Shown here: positions 54,603 to 62,697 of the stretch, in pieces
How positions within the stretch are numbered: the first letter of the stretch is position 1
Layout of the letters: each line of letters starts with the position of its first letter
NCBI GenBank assembly: GCA_963849115.1
Contig: CAWKGK010000009.1
Span: 1,054,001-1,118,000 of the forward strand
Direction of reading: 5' to 3'
Length of the DNA: 64,000 nucleotides
DNA from: JACDAL01 sp963849115
GTDB lineage: Bacteria; Actinomycetota; CADDZG01; WHSQ01
Position numbers and translations under genes: made by a program
Notes under the pieces: generated by a model
Databases searched by the model: none
Told to the model about the DNA's origin: nothing
The model's input: only the letters and a program-made list of their open reading frames with translations

Positions 54603-56111
54603 CTACGCCGCAGCAGGCGGTCCGAACCAGGTGGTGAGCGCGTCGGGGAGTCCCGGCTCGGTGAGGTCTCCCACCCAGGCCACATGTCCGTCGGGCCGGA
54701 TCAACACAGCGGGGGGAGCAGTGACCGCGCCAAGTACCGGAAGCTCCCACGAACCAACATATTTTGCATCGATCATCTGAACCCGATCCGCCCACGGTGT
54801 GATGTTGAAGCCGCCGGGTTCACCGGGGTTGAGCAGCACGGGCCGGGCGTCGTGCAGCAGCGTGAACACTCGCAGCGGGCCGTTGGCGGTGATCAAGTCG
54901 AGGTCGGGCATGCGTCGCCCGAGCAGCGGGTGTCCCTCGCCGAGGTCGTAATGAATGTCCAGGCCGGACAACATCGCGGCGAACCGCTTGCGCGGCTCGT
55001 CCATGCTCAGCAGCTCGGACACGGTGTCGCGCAAGGCCTCGAGGCGCGCGTCGGCGGGGCGCATGAGCGCGGTTTGCGCCATCGTGTTACGCAGCACGCG
55101 GGCAGCGACGGGGTGGCGCTCGGAGTGGTACGTATTGAGGAGGCTGGCCGGCGATGACCCGTTGACCACCTGCGCCAGCTTCCATCCCAGGTTCACCGCA
55201 TCCTGCACACCGGTGTTGAGCCCTTGACCACCCGCAGGGGAGTGCACGTGCGCGGCGTCGCCGGCCAGTAGCACCCGTCGGTCTCGGTAGGACGCGGCCT
55301 GCCGCGTCATGTCCGTGAATCTGGTGATCCAGGTGGGACTGTGGACCCCGTAATCCGTCCCGTAGACGGTGATGAGCGCCTTGCTGAGATCACGCAGCGT
55401 CGGCTCGGTCGAGGGTGCGGGTTGTCTTTCGGTCACCATGACCCCTACCGGACCCTCATCCGCGTAAACGATCTCACCGTCGCGGATCTCGTACTCCATC
55501 CTGCCGAAGGAATGGGTGCCGAGGTCGTCCTGGCGGATGCCCAATTCCGGCTCCTCGGCCACCTCGACCTGGGCGAGCAGGGCGCTCGTCGTCGGATCCC
55601 ACCCGGGGAACTCGATGCCGGTTGCTTTGCGGACCACACTGCGTCCTCCGTCGCACCCTGCGAGATATGCCGCCCGCATCGACTCACCCTCGGACAAATG
55701 GACGTCGACGCCGTTGGCGTCCTGCGTTAAGCCCGCCACCTCGCGGCCGCGATAGATCGTCACTGCCAACTCGTCGACCCAGCCGGCCAAGATGCGCTCG
55801 ATGTGCTTCTGCCACAGCCCGAGTCCGTAGTTGTGCCGGGTGGGGAAGTCGCTGATGTCCAAGCGGTTGAAGGCGAACCCTGCGACCTGGGCCACCTGCC
55901 CTTCTGCCAGGAACCGATCGGCGATGCCGCGTTGATCGAGAACCTCGATCGTGCGTGAGTGCAAACCGCCCGAGCGCGAGCCGGGAAGGTCCTGACTGGG
56001 GCGCCGCTCGACGATGGCAATGTCCACGCCTGCCAGCGCCAGCTCGCCCGCCAACATCAGTCCCGTCGGACCTCCGCCGGCGATCACCACCGCATGCTCG
56101 GTCATAGCCAC
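54603..56111 (-). CDS. FAD-dependent aromatic hydroxylase / monooxygenase
   Basis: 502 residues of the PHBH family. FAD motifs: VVIAGGGPTGLMLAGELALAG (residues 8-28), GCDGGRSVVRKATGIEFPG, and LLAGDAAHVHSPAGGQGLNTGVQDAVNLGWKLA. A thioredoxin-like C-terminal domain is present (RVFTLLHDARPVLLN, then AVLIRPDGHVAWVGD). Relatives hydroxylate phenols, polyketides or rifamycins. The neighbouring small ABM-like and SnoaL-like genes suggest small-aromatic or polyketide chemistry, which is only contextual. Confidence 0.9.
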   Translation of the reverse strand: MAMTEHAVVIAGGGPTGLMLAGELALAGVDIAIVERRPSQDLPGSRSGGLHSRTIEVLDQRGIADRFLAEGQVAQVAGFAFNRLDISDFPTRHNYGLGLWQKHIERILAGWVDELAVTIYRGREVAGLTQDANGVDVHLSEGESMRAAYLAGCDGGRSVVRKATGIEFPGWDPTTSALLAQVEVAEEPELGIRQDDLGTHSFGRMEYEIRDGEIVYADEGPVGVMVTERQPAPSTEPTLRDLSKALITVYGTDYGVHSPTWITRFTDMTRQAASYRDRRVLLAGDAAHVHSPAGGQGLNTGVQDAVNLGWKLAQVVNGSSPASLLNTYHSERHPVAARVLRNTMAQTALMRPADARLEALRDTVSELLSMDEPRKRFAAMLSGLDIHYDLGEGHPLLGRRMPDLDLITANGPLRVFTLLHDARPVLLNPGEPGGFNITPWADRVQMIDAKYVGSWELPVLGAVTAPPAVLIRPDGHVAWVGDLTEPGLPDALTTWFGPPAAA

Positions 56112-56443
56112 GCTCCGGCCGTATACGTCGACAACAACACACGCATTTCGCTACTCCCATTTCCGTAGGTCCGGCGCCTTGGCTGCCGCATTCGCCAGCC
56201 GACCCGACAGCACGCATCACGCGTCATCCAATGCCGGCGCACGAACAAGTGATTTTCGCACCGGCAAGTATCAGCCACTCCTATGAGCGCAGATGCTGCG
56301 GCTTTATGATTGGATCGAGGAGTTCATCACTCTGGGCACAGAGCGGATCAACAGTCGCCCGTCAGACAAAGAGATGGCGTGTGCTCAGCACGCCGCCCGG
56401 TTCGCTGGTACGGGTGAGCGGCGGTTCCAGTGGCCGTGAACCG
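56112..56443. other. Intergenic stretch, no supported gene
   Basis: A 48-codon + strand frame from ATG 56292 (MLRLYDWIEEFITLGTERIN) is open but matches nothing I recognise and lacks a ribosome site. Nothing else is seen. Confidence 0.4.
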
Positions 56444-56848
56444 CTAATCCTGGTCGGGTGGTGCGTCGCCGTGCCGATGGACCACTCTCCATTCACCACC
56501 CTCGCGCCGGTAGATCTGGGTCGCTCGCAGGGTGTAGGTCTGAGGTTCCCCGTTGATAGTGGCTTGAACGTGGTCGTAGCCGACGGTGTACGCCATGTCG
56601 CCCATCACCTCGGCCGCGACGACCTCGTAGGTGTACGATGCGCAGCCGGAAAACCTTCGCTCTAGCCAGCTGAAGAGTTCGTCAACCTCGGTGCGTCCGA
56701 CCACGCTCTTCCTGGCACCGAAGACAGTCACTGGTTCCTTGCGAGACCAAATCGCGCGCCACGCGGTGGCGTCGCCATTGTGCAGCGCTATCTCTGCGTC
56801 TGTGAGCTGAGACCCCACCCAAGCGAGGAAGTCGTCACGTTCACTCAT
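56444..56848 (-). CDS. SnoaL-like / DUF4440-type protein
   Basis: 134 residues from ATG 56848; GGAGG touches the start codon, so spacing is poor. FLAWVGSQLTDAEIALHNGDATAWRAIWSRKEPVTVFG and YTLRATQIYRREGGEWRVVHRHGD fit an NTF2-like nuclease-free cone fold. Third member of this fold in the window. Confidence 0.82.
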   Translation of the reverse strand: MSERDDFLAWVGSQLTDAEIALHNGDATAWRAIWSRKEPVTVFGARKSVVGRTEVDELFSWLERRFSGCASYTYEVVAAEVMGDMAYTVGYDHVQATINGEPQTYTLRATQIYRREGGEWRVVHRHGDAPPDQD

Positions 56849-57191
56849 CCTCCAATTAAAGCAGCCGGGACAACGCCCACAAGCTGGAAGGACCTGGGGC
56901 GAGCCTAAAAAATGAGACAGAGAATGGAGGCATCGCACAAAATGACTCAGGAGATGAGAAGGCTCGGGCAATTGCGGGCACTAACCGCGGCCCGCGACAG
57001 GGTTAACAAGGTGCTTTGCATGATGGTCCCCCTTGGTCGCGAAGAGAGCGTGGCTGTGAAATCCAAGTTGCTCTCCGACCCTGATGTGGCGTCGAAATGT
57101 GATGCTCGCATCCCTGCGCTAGGCCAAGGGTCTGGACATCCGTTGGCCCCGATGTTCGGAGCACCGTTAAGAGTTCGGCATGGCAGCAGCC
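56849..57191. other. Intergenic stretch, no supported gene
   Basis: A + strand frame from 56912 shows no family resemblance and ends over the opposing membrane protein gene. No hairpin or repeat was seen. Confidence 0.4.
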
Positions 57192-57710
57192 CTACCAATA
57201 ACTCGCCGTCGCCATTGCTGCCACCGCCAGAAGCAGCAGAACGAGATCGATCTTGCCGAACTTCTCGATCTTGGCCCCAAGGCGTTGGATCTGCGACTGC
57301 TGCTCAGGCGAGGGAGGGCCACCGGATGCGGCCACCTCGTCGCTCAGATCGACCAGCCGTTCCACGTTCCGACCTACCCCAAGGGATCCCTCAATGGCTG
57401 CGACCGTCGCAATGATCCCGCCGACGGTGAGGGCCAGGCCGAAGTTGGTGCTCACCCAATCTCCGAGGGATCCGAACTGGTTCATGTTGCGAACCCACAT
57501 GACCCAGCCGGCCACCACGGTGATGAGGGACAAGCCGGTGATAACCTTCGGCACCTTGCGCTTCTTTACCACTGCGTGGAGAAGCGGACCGGCACTCGGA
57601 CCCACTTCGGCGGCCGAAGGTCCGATGAAGGCGACGAACATAAATGAGGATCCGACCCAGAGCACGCCAGCCACGATGTGCAAGAGCCGGAACACGAGCA
57701 TGAACGTCAC
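57192..57710 (-). CDS. Four-helix integral membrane protein (DUF2269-like)
   Basis: 172 residues from GTG 57710 with AAAGGGGG upstream. Helices: FRLLHIVAGVLWVGSSFMFVAF, VITGLSLITVVAGWVMWV, FGLALTVGGIIATVAAIEG and IDLVLLLLAVAAMATASYW. A first-helix histidine (LLHIVAGVLWVG) resembles DUF2269 and CopD-like membrane proteins. Function unknown. Confidence 0.75.
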   Translation of the reverse strand: MTFMLVFRLLHIVAGVLWVGSSFMFVAFIGPSAAEVGPSAGPLLHAVVKKRKVPKVITGLSLITVVAGWVMWVRNMNQFGSLGDWVSTNFGLALTVGGIIATVAAIEGSLGVGRNVERLVDLSDEVAASGGPPSPEQQSQIQRLGAKIEKFGKIDLVLLLLAVAAMATASYW

Positions 57711-57959
57711 GGCTACCCCCTTTCGAGTACCTCTAAAGGCTAAACGAGAACGGACCCACCTCGCCGTCAATCTTCATACGGGGGAAAGGTAAGGTCAAGC
57801 GGGAGAGAAGGGTCAAGGCTGGAGAGTGACCCCCGAACCTGGTAAGGAGATACAGACGCGGCGACGAACAGAAGCGGCATAGCCAACCGAACTTGATGCG
57901 CCACCCATGTCCCGAGAATTTGCCCATTCGCTTCCAAAAGGAGGCGGGAAGGCTGATGA

Positions 57960-58679
57960 CTACACTGCAGTCGGTCCCACGACGATCTCGTCGACGTTGA
58001 CGTGCGGAGGGCGCGTCACCGCCCACACGATGCAGTCGGCAACGTCCTCGGCGGCGAGCGTGGGCACCCCCTCATATGTCTTTGCGGCCCGCACAGCATC
58101 ACCCGCGTAGCGAACGAGTGAGAAATCGGTCTCGACGAGCCCCGGCGCGACCTCGGTGACGCGGATCCCGGCATCGAGCAGCTCGAGCCGCAGGGTTCGC
58201 GTGATCGCGCGTACCGCATGCTTCGTCATGGTGTAGCCCCCGCCGCCCGCATATACGTCGAAGCCCCCTACGGAGCCCACGTTGACGATGTGTCCCCTGC
58301 GTGAGTCGGCGAGCAGCGGGAGCAACGCTCGTGTCACGCGCAACAGCCCAGCTACGTTCGTCTGCCACATCGTGTGGGCGGCTTCGTCGCTCAGTTCTGC
58401 GAGCGGGTCACGCCCCACGGCCAGACCTGCGTTGTTCACCAGCACGTCGACGTGGTCAATCGCACCGGCGAACGCGTCTACGGACGAGGCCTGTGTGACG
58501 TCCAGAGCTACAACGGTCCCGTCGCAGCGGGCTGCGACCTCCTCCAGCGCGTCCAGGCGTCTGGCTCCGAGGATGACGCAGAACCCTGCTCGTGCGAGTG
58601 CAATCGCGGTTGCAGCCCCGATGCCGCTAGATGCGCCCGTGACGACGGCAACGCGGGGATCTGCTCGATCATCACTCAT
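57960..58679 (-). CDS. Short-chain dehydrogenase/reductase
   Basis: 239 residues. Cofactor motif VVTGASSGIGAATAIALARAG, NNAG at about 86, catalytic Ser in NVGSVGGFD, and YTMTKHA (Tyr-x3-Lys). The Arg-Arg after beta2 (LGARRLDALEE) suggests NADP(H). Substrate not predictable. Confidence 0.93.
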   Translation of the reverse strand: MSDDRADPRVAVVTGASSGIGAATAIALARAGFCVILGARRLDALEEVAARCDGTVVALDVTQASSVDAFAGAIDHVDVLVNNAGLAVGRDPLAELSDEAAHTMWQTNVAGLLRVTRALLPLLADSRRGHIVNVGSVGGFDVYAGGGGYTMTKHAVRAITRTLRLELLDAGIRVTEVAPGLVETDFSLVRYAGDAVRAAKTYEGVPTLAAEDVADCIVWAVTRPPHVNVDEIVVGPTAV

Positions 58680-58825
58680 GCCAGCGCGGCGGCTTGTGAC
58701 CGCTCTGGGTCCGACCCCGTATCAGGTGCCCTCCTTCTACAGCCCGAGCCAAGTGACGGAGTCGAGTCTATGGCGCGATCCTTCTCATCATCTCGGGCGT
58801 GGCCCAACGGCGCAAGCAAATACCT

Positions 58826-59845
58826 TCAGCTCTGCCCGCAGGTAGCGTAGGGGTTGTCACCGATCTCGCTGGCGGCCGGGCACAGGTACACCGGCACGGA
58901 CACCTCGAACATGCGCGATCCGTCCTCCGCCGACGCCGAATACACGTTGAGAGTGGCAAGGGTCGGCTCATCGACATTGAATCTCACCCGCTGGGACAGG
59001 TCGCCGCGGCAGCCTGTCCCGCAGGTCGCGGTGGTGAAACCCTCGGCGAAGACCTTTTCGTCGTCGCCGACCAGCTCGTACAGGACGTTCGCCTCGAACA
59101 CGTTCGCGGTGCCTTCGAACACGAGGCTGCCGGCGAACGACTGCGGGTGCTCGGCAAAGGCTGGCTGCGTGATCACGATGGGGGGGAGCAGCCCCTCGTA
59201 GGAGGCCTCGGTCAGGGGCGCATCCGTCACCGAAGTGCCGTCCTCGAGGACCGTGACGCTTTCGACCTCCTCGAGCTGAAGGACCGTCGCAGCGATTTGC
59301 GCCAGGGCGAGATCCTGCTCCCCAGCGGAGAGGCCCTTCGAGAACGCAGACAGGTTGACGGTCGTCAGGCGATCGAGATCGACTGCGATGAGGCGAGTGC
59401 CCCCCGGGAAGACGGTCCGCGAAGACGAATCGGAGGGGCCGCGCAGAACCCACTCCAAAGTCGCCTCCAAAAGAGCTACGCGATCTGCCCCGGCCGGGCC
59501 GCGCTCAGTCTCGCTCACCATGGGAGTCGGGATGAGCTGGTGGTTGAGGTACAGGAGGTCGCCCTGGGCGTACCATGTCTGCATAGCGATCAGGCCGGGG
59601 GACCAGTCAGCCGCTCTGGGGGAGTCCTCACCGGCGGGAGGAAGCGGTGCGGCTTGCTGCTGCAGCAACGAGCTCGCTCCCTGAACGCCAACCACGACGA
59701 TCACGGCGGCGGCGAGGGCAACGCCCACCCGGCGACGCAGAAGCCGTACGTGCCCGCGGGCCCGGAACCGGTCCCACTCGTTCTGCGACGGCAGCTCGGC
59801 GGGCTGGTGCCGGCCCATGTCTCTCAAACGCTCTTCGATGTTCAT
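58826..59845 (-). CDS. GerMN and Gmad2 domain protein, membrane-anchored
   Basis: 339 residues. One membrane helix near 38-55, then a GerMN domain (LNHQLIPTPMVSET, then RTVFPGGTRLIAVDLDRLTTVNLSAFSKG, then VLQLEEVESVTVLEDGTSV) and a C-terminal Gmad2 Ig-like domain (VFEANVLYELVGDDEKVFAEGFTTATCGTGCRGDLSQRVRF). The start overlaps the stop of the sigma factor gene, as anti-sigma genes often do. It lacks a zinc anti-sigma motif but occupies the regulator position. Confidence 0.85.
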   Translation of the reverse strand: MNIEERLRDMGRHQPAELPSQNEWDRFRARGHVRLLRRRVGVALAAAVIVVVGVQGASSLLQQQAAPLPPAGEDSPRAADWSPGLIAMQTWYAQGDLLYLNHQLIPTPMVSETERGPAGADRVALLEATLEWVLRGPSDSSSRTVFPGGTRLIAVDLDRLTTVNLSAFSKGLSAGEQDLALAQIAATVLQLEEVESVTVLEDGTSVTDAPLTEASYEGLLPPIVITQPAFAEHPQSFAGSLVFEGTANVFEANVLYELVGDDEKVFAEGFTTATCGTGCRGDLSQRVRFNVDEPTLATLNVYSASAEDGSRMFEVSVPVYLCPAASEIGDNPYATCGQS

Positions 59846-60333
59846 TGTGCGGTCACTCCTTCGCCGAGCTCGGGACGCAGTCGCACCAGCGCGCGCCGGA
59901 GATCGGATTTGACGGTGTTGAGGGGGCGGTCGAGGATGCGGGCAATGTCGGCCTCGCTCAAGTCCTCGTAGAAGCGCATCACGACGACCGCACGCTTGAC
60001 CGGGGAGAGCACGGAGAGCGCCTGGGCCACCCGCATCGCCTCCGTCACGTCGGGCTGGATCGTCGAAACCACGGGTTCTGGAGCCTTACGCCGTTCCAGA
60101 GCCTTTCGCCGGTGGTGGCTGCGGCAGAGGTTGACAAGCGTCCGTCGCACGTACGGCCCGGGGTCCACGTTGCGGATACGGGGCCACGCCGTGTACGCCT
60201 TGAGCAGGGCCTCTTGGGTCAGATCCTCGGCGTCGGCAGGGCTTGCGCTGACGAACAGCGCTAGTCGCCTAAGACCGGCGACCTCTCCGGAGTAGAAGTC
60301 CTTGAACTCGGCGTCTCGCTGCTGCATCCTCAT
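59842..60333 (-). CDS. ECF RNA polymerase sigma factor, SigE family
   Basis: 163 residues from ATG 60333; an upstream in-frame ATG at 60387 would add 18 residues. Region 2 FKDFYSGEVAGLRRLALFVSASPADAEDLTQEALLKAYTAW and region 4 LSVLSPVKRAVVVMRFYEDLSEADIARILDRPLNTVKSDLRRALVRLR are complete. The GerMN gene overlaps it by 4 bases. Its target promoters are unknown. Confidence 0.93.
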   Translation of the reverse strand: MRMQQRDAEFKDFYSGEVAGLRRLALFVSASPADAEDLTQEALLKAYTAWPRIRNVDPGPYVRRTLVNLCRSHHRRKALERRKAPEPVVSTIQPDVTEAMRVAQALSVLSPVKRAVVVMRFYEDLSEADIARILDRPLNTVKSDLRRALVRLRPELGEGVTAQ

Positions 60334-60429
60334 GTTGCTATTGACGCCCAGCTGCCTCGATAAGGTTGCACCCAGACAGTGAACCACCGGGTTCGGTTGC
60401 CGGAGGGCGCCGGTCGCACTGAACCCACC

Positions 60430-61707
60430 TCATGGCGGAGCTCGTCCCGGCGGTTCCCTCAGCCACAGCGACGCCTGCGTGGGCTGCATGACTTTGCGAG
60501 TCACCGAAACCAGCTCGGCGGTAAGAGCGTCGAGGTCGACCTCGTCGCGAAGCCTTGCTGCGAACGCCTCTATGGTCTTGCCCGCGTCATATCTGCTGCG
60601 GTAGAAACGGCGATCGATAAACGCCTGAATGTGCGTTCGCGCGGGCCGAAACAAAGCTGCGACCGCAAGCGTGGAGACGGCTACTGAAAGCGCGGAGTCA
60701 CCCGCCAGCGGATGAAGCGCTCCTTGCAAGACCGTAACGGCAAAGAGATAAACGGCGGACAGCGTCGCGGTCAGACAAGTCCAGAGCAGCGTGCGGTTGA
60801 TGATGAAATCGATGTCGTAGAGGCGGTGCTTGAGAACGGCGACGGCCACCGCCGCGGGGATAAGCAGAGTGCTCAAGCCCCCCACGATCGCCAGCAATCC
60901 ATTGTCCCGGGGAAGCTCGAAGACGTTGAAGACCAACTGGTCGGCGAGAAAGGTGACTGCAGCGTACAGGAACCACTTGATCTGCAGACGTGCGATTTCC
61001 CCCGAATGTCGGTATCGAACGACGAGCGAGGCCAAGGCCAGCAGCATGGCCAACAGCACGGCTAAGCTTCCGACCGTTGAGAGGACGTCCAGGTAGCCTT
61101 GGGAGATTAGGCCGCCGAGCGGTGCCCTTAGGTTCGGATAGCTGTAGAGCCTGGACTCGAACGCGACACCGGCCTCGACGAGCAGCGCCCCGGCCACTCC
61201 TACGCGGACGACCCAGCGCCACCGTGGGCCAGGAACGCGTCCGTCCGGGAACAAGAGGAAGAGAAACATCGTCCCCATGAGGAGTTGGGGCAGCCAGATG
61301 ATCTCGCCCAGCCAGGCGAAGAATCGGGCGGCCGGAAGGCTGCCCGGCCTAACGACGAGAGCGTACTCCGCGTATCCGGCGCAGAACGCCTGGATGCCGA
61401 GTCCCAGCCCGGCCCACAGGAAGACCCAGCCCACCCGGTTTCCTGTGCGCAGCACGATGAGGAAGCCGGTGGCGGGAAATGCCAGCTCCACTGTGAAGAA
61501 GACCGCGGTCGGCCAGGAAAGCTCTCCCACGGCCACCAACAACGCAAGGCCGGCGAGGAAGAGCAGGATCGTGGCGGCAAAGGCGATCTGCGCCATGCGA
61601 TGCGAGCTTTTCGGCTGCGCCAAACTATCCCGCATGCCGCCATTGTGTTCCTGCAGGCGTTCCGAAAGCGCTACGGGTGGGGCCTCGATTTGTGTTTCGC
61701 CGGGCAT
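60430..61707 (-). CDS. Polytopic membrane protein, kinase-less sensor-type
   Basis: 425 residues. About eight to ten hydrophobic helices between residues 40 and 370, then a soluble tail (RTHIQAFIDRRFYRSRYDAGKTIEAFAARLRDEVDLDALTAEL, then QPTQASLWLREP). This tail is identical in type to the region before the GAF/kinase domains of actinobacterial sensor kinases, but no HisKA or HATPase domain follows. Likely a signalling protein that has lost, or never had, its kinase. Confidence 0.75.
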   Translation of the reverse strand: MPGETQIEAPPVALSERLQEHNGGMRDSLAQPKSSHRMAQIAFAATILLFLAGLALLVAVGELSWPTAVFFTVELAFPATGFLIVLRTGNRVGWVFLWAGLGLGIQAFCAGYAEYALVVRPGSLPAARFFAWLGEIIWLPQLLMGTMFLFLLFPDGRVPGPRWRWVVRVGVAGALLVEAGVAFESRLYSYPNLRAPLGGLISQGYLDVLSTVGSLAVLLAMLLALASLVVRYRHSGEIARLQIKWFLYAAVTFLADQLVFNVFELPRDNGLLAIVGGLSTLLIPAAVAVAVLKHRLYDIDFIINRTLLWTCLTATLSAVYLFAVTVLQGALHPLAGDSALSVAVSTLAVAALFRPARTHIQAFIDRRFYRSRYDAGKTIEAFAARLRDEVDLDALTAELVSVTRKVMQPTQASLWLREPPGRAPP

Positions 61708-61735
61708 TTCTCTCGGGCCGGAGGGACCAGGTTCG

Positions 61736-62485
61736 TCAGACGATCTCGAGGATGGCCCTGATTACCGCCCACCCGCCGAGTAGGAAGACCAGAACCAATG
61801 CCGCCCGGCCGGTTACCATGACGGCGGGGCTCCCGGAGATTCTCCTCCAGCCCCCGCTTGCAGCGACGCTAAACCCGATCGCAAAGGCTGCGACGAGAAC
61901 AAGTCCCCCCACACCTGTCAGAAGCAGAGGGAGCAGAACTATGCCCAGCAATGGGATCCAAAGCCACGGAGGGGCACGGCGGATCGACGGCTCGAGGCTC
62001 TCGAGGATGGGCACAAGCAACAGGCCGTAGAGGATGAAAATCGCCGCGAACATCACCACTGCCAGAGCGGCCGGGTCGAGGACGTCGAAGTCGAAGTTGT
62101 TCGGGTCGATGATCAGCCTCCCGAAGACCCCGAGCAGGAGAACGCCGAAGGCCAGGCCCCCGGCCCAACCAGTCCAGGGCAGCAAGCGCCGGATCGCCAT
62201 GAAGCTCAAGCCACCCGCCGCGCCCAGGATCGCACCCGCGATCAGCAGGAACAGCGTGCCTCCGAACGAGATCTCACCCACGGTTGCCCCGAACTCGGTC
62301 TCGGTGCCCTGAACCGCGGCGGTTGAGGTAGCGGCCATCACCCGCATCGCCAGCCTCGAGCCGACCCCGCCTGCGATCAGCCCCGCGAGCGCGCCTGGGA
62401 GCATACCGACGGCCATTGCGTGCGTAAACCGAGCGGTGAACTCCTTCACCCCCGGCGACTTCTTCACGGCTGAAGCGGTGGCCAT
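61736..62485 (-). CDS. Polytopic membrane protein
   Basis: 249 residues from ATG 62485 with AAGGAGAGG upstream. Seven or so hydrophobic helices (AVGMLPGALAGLIAGGVGSRLAMR, then LFLLIAGAILGAAGGLSFM, then GLAFGVLLLGVFGRLI, and so on). No catalytic motif. It ends 28 bases before the start of the 61707 gene, so the two are probably cotranscribed. Confidence 0.75.
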   Translation of the reverse strand: MATASAVKKSPGVKEFTARFTHAMAVGMLPGALAGLIAGGVGSRLAMRVMAATSTAAVQGTETEFGATVGEISFGGTLFLLIAGAILGAAGGLSFMAIRRLLPWTGWAGGLAFGVLLLGVFGRLIIDPNNFDFDVLDPAALAVVMFAAIFILYGLLLVPILESLEPSIRRAPPWLWIPLLGIVLLPLLLTGVGGLVLVAAFAIGFSVAASGGWRRISGSPAVMVTGRAALVLVFLLGGWAVIRAILEIV

Positions 62486-62697
62486 GACCTCTCCTTGCGG
62501 TTCGTGCGACAAGTCCCATTCTCTTTCCTCGCCCCAACCAAATCAAGCTCCTATAGGATGAAGGTCAGGGGCGGCAACTGGCGCGGTCGGACCGGTCGCC
62601 ATCTCATGAGGGGCAGACTCAGGTAGCGTCGCGCTCGCTGCAGGGCAGGGCAGGCAGGTGGTACTCAGGCTCGCTTTGCGCGCGATTGAATACCTAG

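Noticed and set aside
54534..55157. Plus-strand frame opposite the FAD hydroxylase
   Set aside because: High GC makes long antisense frames common. The minus-strand gene has full FAD motifs, and the plus frame has none.
51695..56172. Shared 15-base string CCCATTTCCGTAGGT at 51699 and 56158 as a possible fourth att site
   Set aside because: A 15-base match is expected by chance a few times in 64 kb, and no tRNA sequence accompanies the second occurrence.
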